41,683 nt of DNA from an uncultured Gammaproteobacteria bacterium. Lineage in GTDB: Bacteria > Pseudomonadota > Gammaproteobacteria > Pseudomonadales > Azotimanducaceae. The notes below the pieces were generated by a model, which saw only the letters and a list, made by a program, of their open reading frames with translations, did not search any database and had not been told where the DNA came from. The stretch lies in assembly GCA_913043815.1 (NCBI GenBank), contig CAJWNY010000017.1, forward strand, positions 1-41,683. Reading direction: 5' to 3'. Both the position numbers and the translations under genes were made by a program. Each line of letters opens with the position of its first letter. The stretch's first letter is position 1. Of the stretch, positions 36,351 to 41,683 are shown piece after piece.

Positions 36351-36376
36351 AAATGGGCTAACCAGCAGGTTTCAAC
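36351..36376 (-). promoter_or_regulatory. Weak sigma-32-like promoter candidate of tig-clpP-clpX
   Basis: On the minus strand GTTGAAA (36370-36376) and GCCCATTT (36351-36358) each differ from the heat-shock boxes by one base. The 11-base spacer is shorter than usual. It would start transcription about 23 bases before the tig ATG. Confidence 0.3.
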
Positions 36377-36644
36377 CCTACTGCCTATTAAGTGCGAACT
36401 GATGCACCCCCTACCAAAATTTGTTTAAATCTGCGCAATGGTGCAGGTCAAATCGCGCACTATGTTACACCACGAATCATGCAAATGTTTCAGAAATGTT
36501 CACCTTTCGTGCAAGGCATTTAGCAGGTCCTTGCCTCGTCCAAGATCGGTCTTAATTTCTAGACCTGACCGCCTAACGTGGGAGCGAAATCTCAATACTT
36601 CAATTGGGGGACAGCAAACAGTTGCAGCTTAAACGAGCGCGCAT
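36377..36644. other. Intergenic stretch upstream of tig, no gene seen
   Basis: The gap between tig and the flavin oxidoreductase shows no credible ORF or tRNA. It has a short hairpin GGTCT / AGACC (36548-36552 and 36561-36565) without a T tract, of uncertain meaning. Confidence 0.4.
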
Positions 36645-37775
36645 TTAATCGACCATCATACGTTGCATTTTTTCCGTAGCGGCCAAAAAGTCCTGCATAA
36701 AATCGTACATTACGGACTTACAAGACTGAACTTCGTTCATTAAACCAACACCCTGTCCAACCCAATAAGTGGCTAACTGCCTAGCACCTACATGGCCCCC
36801 TTCCGCCATCTTGGTAATTTTACTCAAAGCCGGCTCGCTAACCAAAGGTTGTAAAGGCATCGGTAGTGGATCTGGGGCGTTTTCATCCTCCCAAGCATCT
36901 GTCCATGGCGACCTCATCTGTCGAGAGTATTTACCCGTACGGCTACGAGAGCGCACTGTATCTCTCGAATTGGTGGACAACATCTTTTCTTTAATAACTG
37001 GCGACGTGGATGCCTCCGAAGTAGTTAACCACATTGAACCTGTCCACGCACCGTGTGCGCCCATAGTCATAGCGGCAGCCATTTGCCTACCTAAAACGAT
37101 GCCACCCGCAGCAAGTACTGAAATATTTTTAAACTCTTTAATCGCCTCGCAAACTTCAGGCACCAGAACCATCGTCGATACTTCGCCACAATGCCCACCA
37201 GCCTCGGTACCCTGGACAACAATAACATCCACTCCAGCCTCAGCCTGCTTCAAAGCGTGCTCTTTAGCACCAACCAACGCAGCAACGGCAACATTGTTGG
37301 CTTTGCCAAGTTCAAGCATATAGCGCGGCGGCACACCCAATGCATTAGCTATCATCTTAATTGGGTGAGCAAAAGCCACATCCATTAATGCCGCCGCTTT
37401 ACTTTCACCTAAAAATGCGTCGCTGGTGCCCGCACTGAAGTCATAGATTCCTGCAGTGTCTATCCCGTGTTGCGCCAACACCGACGAAGCAAAATCTCGA
37501 TGCTCATTAGGCACTAATGCGCTGATATCGGTAGGAACATCGTTCTCTTGTGAAGCCATTGTTGTGGGCACAATTATGTCCACTCCGTAGGGTCTGCCAT
37601 CTATGTGCTCATCTATCCATTTCAATTCAATTTCTAAAGCTTCAGGTGAAAGGCCCGCCGCCCCTAAAATCCCCATACCACCGGCTTTAGAGACTTCAAC
37701 CACCACGTCTCGGCAGTGGTTAAAGGCAAATATTGGAAACTCAATACCCAGCTTGTCGCATAACTCAGATTTCAT
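36645..37775 (-). CDS. NAD(P)H-dependent flavin oxidoreductase, nitronate monooxygenase family
   Basis: FMN-binding TIM-barrel protein of the nitronate monooxygenase / 2-nitropropane dioxygenase group. These enzymes oxidise alkyl nitronates or act as flavin-dependent reductases. From ATG 37775 it has 376 residues, with the N-terminal IEFPIFAFNHCRDVVVEVSKAGGMG. The hallmark FMN segment VIVVQGTEAGGHCG is at about 185-197, followed by AAGGIVLGRQMAAAMTMGAHGAWTGSMWL. ACGGAGT lies right before this ATG, so the 13-residue longer form from 37814 is not preferred. True substrate unknown: nitronate activity is a family inference. It is divergent from the GST gene. Confidence 0.8.
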   Translation of the reverse strand: MKSELCDKLGIEFPIFAFNHCRDVVVEVSKAGGMGILGAAGLSPEALEIELKWIDEHIDGRPYGVDIIVPTTMASQENDVPTDISALVPNEHRDFASSVLAQHGIDTAGIYDFSAGTSDAFLGESKAAALMDVAFAHPIKMIANALGVPPRYMLELGKANNVAVAALVGAKEHALKQAEAGVDVIVVQGTEAGGHCGEVSTMVLVPEVCEAIKEFKNISVLAAGGIVLGRQMAAAMTMGAHGAWTGSMWLTTSEASTSPVIKEKMLSTNSRDTVRSRSRTGKYSRQMRSPWTDAWEDENAPDPLPMPLQPLVSEPALSKITKMAEGGHVGARQLATYWVGQGVGLMNEVQSCKSVMYDFMQDFLAATEKMQRMMVD

Positions 37776-37961
37776 ACTCCGTTCCCCAAAAAATGTAGAG
37801 CCAAAATTTAGCACAGTCGCGATAAGATTTTTGGCAAAATTGGCATCTTAAACAGAGTAGTAAGAGGCTATTCAAACTCAGGGCTTAACCCTTGTTGCCT
37901 ACCAACATGGACTCACAGCGGCTGGTAATCGCAAGTTTGACGTATTGCAAGCAACCCAACT

Positions 37962-37989
37962 TTGCATGAGTATTCTCAGGCATTATAAA
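37962..37989 (+). promoter_or_regulatory. Candidate promoter of the GST gene
   Basis: TTGCAT (37962-37967) and TATAAA (37984-37989) are spaced by 16 bases. The predicted start gives a leader of about 20 bases before the ATG at 38015, which contains the ribosome site GAGGG. Confidence 0.4.
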
Positions 37990-38014
37990 AAACGAAAACT
38001 GAGGGCTGATATCA

Positions 38015-38626
38015 ATGCTGAAATTACATTTTGCGCCGAACTCACGAGCGGGAAGAATTGTGTGGTTATTAGAGGAACTAGGCTTGCCTTACGAAATCAA
38101 TAAAATGGCTTTTCATCCCAAGGACCTGAAATCAGATGAGCACAGAGCACGACACCCGCTTGGTCGCGTTCCGGTTTTAGATGATGGAGACATCAGTCTC
38201 TTCGAGTCTGGAGCTATTGTTGAATATGTCATTGCCCGACATAAAAATGGCGGCCTCAAACCTAGCGAAGACTCCCCCCTCTACCCAGAGTATCTGCAAT
38301 GGTTTCACTATTGCGAGGGAATGGTTATGCCACCAATCAACACTATTGTTGTACAAACCGTGCTATTACCACCTGATCGGCGCGACGAGAAAGCACTCAG
38401 CCAAGCCCAGCGACTTTTAACCAAGGCCTTAGAACCGGTCAACGAGGCGTTAGCTGGCAGAGACTATTTGATAGGTGATTTTTCAGCTGCAGACATCATG
38501 CTAGGCCACGCATGTTTTATGGGTAACCGACTGGGCCGTGTAGGCGAAGAAATGTCCCACCTAAAAGCTTACATTGAGCGCGTAGCAAACCGGCCAGCGT
38601 TTAAAACCGCCATAGAAATGCAATAA
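38015..38626 (+). CDS. Glutathione S-transferase family protein
   Basis: A 203-residue cytosolic protein predicted to conjugate or otherwise use glutathione. The N-terminal thioredoxin-like domain (MLKLHFAPNSRAGRIVWLLEELGLPY) includes the cis-proline region RVPVLDDG and the glutathione-binding FESGAIVEYV. The C-terminal all-helical domain has DYLIGDFSAADIMLGHA, the N-capping box region typical of GSTs. The GST class is not certain. It converges on the aldehyde dehydrogenase with a 300-base gap that may hold a structured RNA. Confidence 0.88.
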   Translation: MLKLHFAPNSRAGRIVWLLEELGLPYEINKMAFHPKDLKSDEHRARHPLGRVPVLDDGDISLFESGAIVEYVIARHKNGGLKPSEDSPLYPEYLQWFHYCEGMVMPPINTIVVQTVLLPPDRRDEKALSQAQRLLTKALEPVNEALAGRDYLIGDFSAADIMLGHACFMGNRLGRVGEEMSHLKAYIERVANRPAFKTAIEMQ

Positions 38627-38647
38627 CGAGCGGACGAGTTTTTATAC

Positions 38648-38760
38648 AGGGGGTTGGGACTAGATCGAAACCCGTTCGCCCTTGAGTAAAACCCAGAGAC
38701 AAAGAAGCAGATGGCAAACGAAGGGCTTAAGCGGGACGGACGATGGAGGCCGAACCCCCT
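38648..38760 (+). ncRNA. Speculative structured RNA with three nested stems after the GST gene
   Basis: An outer stem AGGGGGTT / AACCCCCT (38648-38655 with 38753-38760) encloses two more. CCCG / CGGG (38671-38674 with 38732-38735) lies outside GCCCTT / AAGGGC (38678-38683 with 38721-38726). All pair perfectly and in nested order. No U-tail or promoter is evident, and GC-rich chance pairing is possible. The rest of 38761-38928 shows nothing I can name. Confidence 0.2.
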
Positions 38761-38928
38761 AGCCCTCAGCGACGGCTTGAATCAGTTCTGCTCAGCTCAA
38801 ATTAGCGCATCTGGGCGCGTAAATGTCTAGCAACTGCGCACAGCTACTGCTACAGCTGATCGCCCACCAACCGTCATTTTTAGCGAACTGGCAATAACCG
38901 TTCAGAGGTTTTTTCTACGGCGTTAAAA

Positions 38929-40389
38929 TCAAATTGAGCCAAGAATTGAGCTTATTTTCTTTCGGAACTTTGGGCCAAATGGCGGTCGCGCGCCAATGAT
39001 TGGCAACACATCAATCAGGGTTTGGCTGTAAATCGCTCGCGGATGGCTCATGTTTCTAAACCCTTCCGGACCGTGATAAGCACCCATTCCAGAAGCACCA
39101 AAGCCACCAAATGGCAGGTCCTCTTGTACATAGTGAAGCGTAATATCATTAATACAGACACCGCCACTTTGCACGTGGCTAAGCAAGTACTCTTGCTCAC
39201 TTTTATCTTTACCAAAATAGTACATGGCGAGAGGGTTTCGACGAGGTTCAATCTTATCCGGAACCTCGGTGATATCAGCATAGGTCATGACCGGGAGGAT
39301 AGGACCAAAAATTTCTTCATGCATAACCTGCATGTCTTCATTGACGTTCTGGAGAATGTGCAGAGGCATACGACGATTGTTTTTAGACGCACGAGTCTTA
39401 TCAGCACCAACTATGGTAAGTTTGGCGCCTTTAGAAACAGCATCACCAATATAGTTCTGCAACCTAGCGAAGTGCCTTTCGTTGAAAACACCCGCATAAT
39501 CGGTGTTGTCGGTGATGTTGGGATACATTGACTGCGTCTCGTGAATAACCCTGGCAATTAGCTGCTCTTCCAGCGTCTCAGGTACCAAGACATAGTCTGG
39601 TGATAGGCAGAGTTGTCCACCGTTCAAAAGCTTGCCGAAGGCTAGGCGAGTTCCGGCGAGATCAAGTTTTGCACTGCGACCAATGACGACAGGTGATTTG
39701 CCGCCAAGCTCTAGGGTGACAGGAACGAGGTTTTTTGACGCAGATTGCATCACTTTCCGACCAACGTGAGTGGACCCAGTAAACAAAAGGTGATCGAACG
39801 GCAGCTCCGCAAATCGTTGACTGACATCTGCGCCGCCGGTGACAACCGCCACCTCATCTTCTGAAAAATATTTCGGCACAACTTCTGCAAACAGAGCCGC
39901 TGTTTCAGGAACGTATTCTGAAGGTTTCAATAATGCTCGGTTACCGGCTGCCAGCGCACTGGTTAAAGGCGCCACCGTCAGACCGAAGGGCAAGTTCCAA
40001 GGGGAAATGATACCCACAACGCCCTTTGGGAAATATCTGACCTGCCCTTTCCCACCCAAAAAATTCATCGGTTTGTTGGTTTTGCGCGTTTCAGGTTTCA
40101 TCCACGCTTTTAGATGTTTCATCGAATAGTCGATGGCTTCGACCTTTGACGCAAACTCTGAGAACAAACTGAATTCATAAGACCGCGCATCGTTGAATTC
40201 GCGTTTTGTTGTGGTGGCAAACTCTGTTTTGTTTTCAACAATTAGTGCTTTGAGTCTTTTTAGACGGTCAATCCGCGTTGCATAGGTGACCCCGCCCTCT
40301 GCACGGAAATTGCTTCTTTGTCGTTCGACTAAAGCATCCAGATTCTGAACCGCTAATCCTGTGACGTTGTTGTGCTCTGCTTCGCTCAT
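38929..40389 (-). CDS. Coniferyl-aldehyde-dehydrogenase-type aldehyde dehydrogenase
   Basis: NAD(P)-dependent oxidation of an aldehyde to its acid. From ATG 40389 the protein has 486 residues, with the ALDH essentials ISPWNLPFG (N132), the glutamate in VTLELGGKSP (E227) and the catalytic cysteine in GGQLCLSPDYVLVP (C261). The QLCLSPDYVLVP segment and the PFGGFGASGMGAYHGPEGFRNMSHPR ending are those of the coniferyl aldehyde dehydrogenase (CalB) group. This group acts on aromatic or long-chain aldehydes. AGGA lies eight bases before the chosen ATG; a 73-residue longer form running into the regulator gene is rejected. It follows the TetR gene by 43 bases and is probably under its control. Confidence 0.88.
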   Translation of the reverse strand: MSEAEHNNVTGLAVQNLDALVERQRSNFRAEGGVTYATRIDRLKRLKALIVENKTEFATTTKREFNDARSYEFSLFSEFASKVEAIDYSMKHLKAWMKPETRKTNKPMNFLGGKGQVRYFPKGVVGIISPWNLPFGLTVAPLTSALAAGNRALLKPSEYVPETAALFAEVVPKYFSEDEVAVVTGGADVSQRFAELPFDHLLFTGSTHVGRKVMQSASKNLVPVTLELGGKSPVVIGRSAKLDLAGTRLAFGKLLNGGQLCLSPDYVLVPETLEEQLIARVIHETQSMYPNITDNTDYAGVFNERHFARLQNYIGDAVSKGAKLTIVGADKTRASKNNRRMPLHILQNVNEDMQVMHEEIFGPILPVMTYADITEVPDKIEPRRNPLAMYYFGKDKSEQEYLLSHVQSGGVCINDITLHYVQEDLPFGGFGASGMGAYHGPEGFRNMSHPRAIYSQTLIDVLPIIGARPPFGPKFRKKISSILGSI

Positions 40390-40432
40390 AATAATTTTCC
40401 TAAATTGCCCTGCATTTTTTCTATTTATTGAT

Positions 40433-41128
40433 TCAACTAAACTTTTGACTAGATGTTGGTGTTCCTTCTGCACGAATGCCTTCAATGATACGAACGACAT
40501 TCCTGACGAAGAGTGGTTCAGACGCAAAACTGGCGATGAGATCCTGAACATCGTCAGGCAACTCTTCATTAACAAGTGATGGACCCTGGTCAGCGCCCAT
40601 CGCACCAATGAGCAGAACGCCCATTGTTTTTACTACCTCCCTCGCTTGCGCTTTGCTCAATTTGAGGGAAGTTGATGTGGCATCCGCAACGACTTCCACC
40701 TGCCTTATGAACACGCGCTTAGACTCGATTAGTCTCGGAATCGCAACATTGTGTTCGATTACATGTTCAAGCCTGATGAGCAACGGCAAGAACGTGCCAT
40801 CCGCCACGGCGGTGTTATAAAGCGCCCGGGCATAAGTCTCGCTGGTCATGGAATCAGAGAAGTAACCTATAAAAACCTGACTCCATCGAATGAGGCTTTG
40901 CTCATAAAGGGTCAGAAAGAGCTCCTCCCTCGTTTTGAAGTAAAGATAGAGCGTGCCCTTGACGACCCCGGATTTCTTGGCAAGTTGAGTCATAGAAAAT
41001 GCTTCGTAGCCAACCTCAAGGAAATGTGTTTCCGCAGCCTCCAGCACGGCTTGCCGCCGCTGCGCCTTCTGTTCCGCGCTTCTCGCCCTCCGATTAATTG
41101 CAACGACTGAATTCACATTTGTATCCAA
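40433..41128 (-). CDS. TetR/AcrR family transcriptional repressor
   Basis: A 231-residue one-component regulator. The N-terminal DNA-binding domain has AVLEAAETHFLEVGYEAFSMTQLA and the recognition helix SGVVKGTLYLYFKTREELF (about 46-70), standard for TetR proteins. The remaining helices form a ligand pocket of unknown specificity. The start appears to be TTG at 41128, with AGGA nine bases upstream; a GTG four codons later is possible. A perfect 22-bp palindrome overlaps its promoter, indicating self-repression. The adjoining aldehyde dehydrogenase is the likely target, so an aldehyde or aromatic compound may be the inducer. Confidence 0.9.
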   Translation of the reverse strand: MDTNVNSVVAINRRARSAEQKAQRRQAVLEAAETHFLEVGYEAFSMTQLAKKSGVVKGTLYLYFKTREELFLTLYEQSLIRWSQVFIGYFSDSMTSETYARALYNTAVADGTFLPLLIRLEHVIEHNVAIPRLIESKRVFIRQVEVVADATSTSLKLSKAQAREVVKTMGVLLIGAMGADQGPSLVNEELPDDVQDLIASFASEPLFVRNVVRIIEGIRAEGTPTSSQKFS

Positions 41129-41177
41129 CTATTTTTTTCCTGTTTGTTCGACCAGCCTAGCAGGTCGTTTACGAACA

Positions 41178-41199
41178 ATAAATGACCTTGGTCATTTAT
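41178..41199. promoter_or_regulatory. Perfect 22-bp palindromic operator of the TetR regulator
   Basis: ATAAATGACC (41178-41187) and GGTCATTTAT (41190-41199) are perfect inverted repeats around TT. Size and symmetry fit a TetR dimer site. It covers most of the -10 box and the predicted start site of the regulator promoter. Confidence 0.7.
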
Positions 41200-41223
41200 A
41201 TAAATTGCAGTCGATTAATTCAA
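41195..41223 (-). promoter_or_regulatory. Promoter of the TetR-aldehyde dehydrogenase operon
   Basis: On the minus strand TTGAAT (41218-41223) and TATAAA (41195-41200) have the ideal 17-base spacer. Five of the six -10 bases lie inside the palindrome at 41178-41199. The leader to the TTG start is about 60 bases. Confidence 0.6.
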
Positions 41224-41683
41224 ATCCATCCTTTAAAAATTGTTTGGGAAATTGGCAACACGCAGCGTTGAACCATGATGAGACTGCTCGGAATTAGACT
41301 TTTTCCTGCACAGTCATCTTAGCTAGATCGCTTATGCACAGAGGCGGATTGCCAGCTTTGCAGCCAAAACGGGGTACAAGATTGTTGCAACCACCAGACG
41401 AGAAAGCCCGAGAAAGCTCACATGGTCGCCATAGATGAGGTCCCCTAGACAGATTCGCAATTGTCACAAAGACAGTTTATGGACCGCTCCACCCTCTAAA
41501 TAATCAGCCCAACGATGCGTGACCTGCGCCTGTTCGAGAAAAATTGCGTCTAAAAAAAGTACGCCTCAGAACGCCCTCTATCTGATAGGCCAACAGCACA
41601 CGAAGAAAGGAAATGAAGCGAACGAATTAGGCAAAGGCTTTTAGCAGAGGCTTTAGGAGAAGGTGCTGGACAAAGATGTAGGA
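41224..41683. other. Right-edge stretch without a supported gene
   Basis: No ORF with a believable start, composition or family was seen on either strand. A short tandem repeat is present near the edge: AGGCTTTTAGCAG at 41635-41647 and AGGCTTTAGGAG at 41648-41659. A minus-strand frame is open from the edge for about 45 codons, but it encodes a Ser/Leu-rich string with no recognisable features. Confidence 0.5.

Noticed and set aside
36361..36392. GCAGTAGGGTTGAAACC on the minus strand, resembling a tRNA T-arm
   Set aside because: No acceptor, D or anticodon stems can be built around it, and no CCA follows.
36769..37323. 184-codon plus-strand ORF inside the flavin oxidoreductase gene
   Set aside because: Fully antisense to a clear family protein, with a composition that mirrors its codons; treated as a shadow frame.
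39022..39531. 169-codon plus-strand ORF inside the aldehyde dehydrogenase gene
   Set aside because: Antisense shadow of conserved ALDH sequence; no motif or start signal.
41546..41683. Minus-strand frame open from the right edge
   Set aside because: About 45 Ser/Leu-rich codons with no recognisable domain; more likely noncoding than the tail of a gene.

Overview
The window is an ordinary chromosomal stretch of a gammaproteobacterium. Base composition is roughly balanced. Three gene neighbourhoods point there: trigger factor-clpP-clpX-lon-hupB-ppiD, nfuA / metH / siroheme sulfite reductase / DUF934 (a grouping I remember from Pseudomonas), and mltD / yafS-like methyltransferase / rnhA / dnaQ. 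An acrylyl-CoA reductase (AcuI type) and two sodium- or cation-proton antiporters fit a marine lineage, for example a relative of Cellvibrionales or Halieaceae. That lineage call is inference. I see no insertion sequence, prophage, integron, CRISPR array, rRNA or tRNA.

Layout, left to right. (1) 1-1835, minus strand: a probable four-gene operon of a 37-codon membrane peptide, a TerB-like protein, a YdcH/DUF465 protein and a cytosolic 5'-nucleotidase cut by the left edge. (2) 2018-7820, plus: an AddB-like iron-sulfur nuclease overlapping an AddA-like helicase-nuclease, a double-strand-break end-processing pair. (3) 7918-16552: tyrosine-type DAHP synthase, nfuA, metH, a 45-codon membrane peptide with its own promoter, sulfite reductase and DUF934; the theme is sulfur, methionine, Fe-S and aromatic biosynthesis. 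(4) 16854-23583: KefB-type antiporter, acuI-sohB, SCP2 protein, nudC and nhaB. (5) 23707-27576: dnaQ-rnhA-yafS on the minus strand, divergent from mltD. (6) 27641-36376, minus: the proteostasis block read in the order tig, clpP, clpX, lon, hupB, ppiD, with sigma-32-like promoter candidates before lon and, more weakly, before tig. (7) 36645-41223: nitronate-monooxygenase-like flavoprotein, glutathione S-transferase, and a TetR regulator followed by a coniferyl-aldehyde-type dehydrogenase, with a perfect 22-bp palindrome on the promoter.

Most proteins are recognisable housekeeping families, and I found no convincing new multigene system. The less expected signals are small or noncoding. They are the two unlisted small membrane proteins, the TetR operator laid over its own -10 box, an orphan terminator and T-N11-A dyad before the sulfite reductase gene, the nhaB leader elements, the hupB leader hairpin, and a nested-stem RNA candidate after the GST gene. 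All promoter and RNA calls are by eye; protein families are named from remembered motifs, not from a search.
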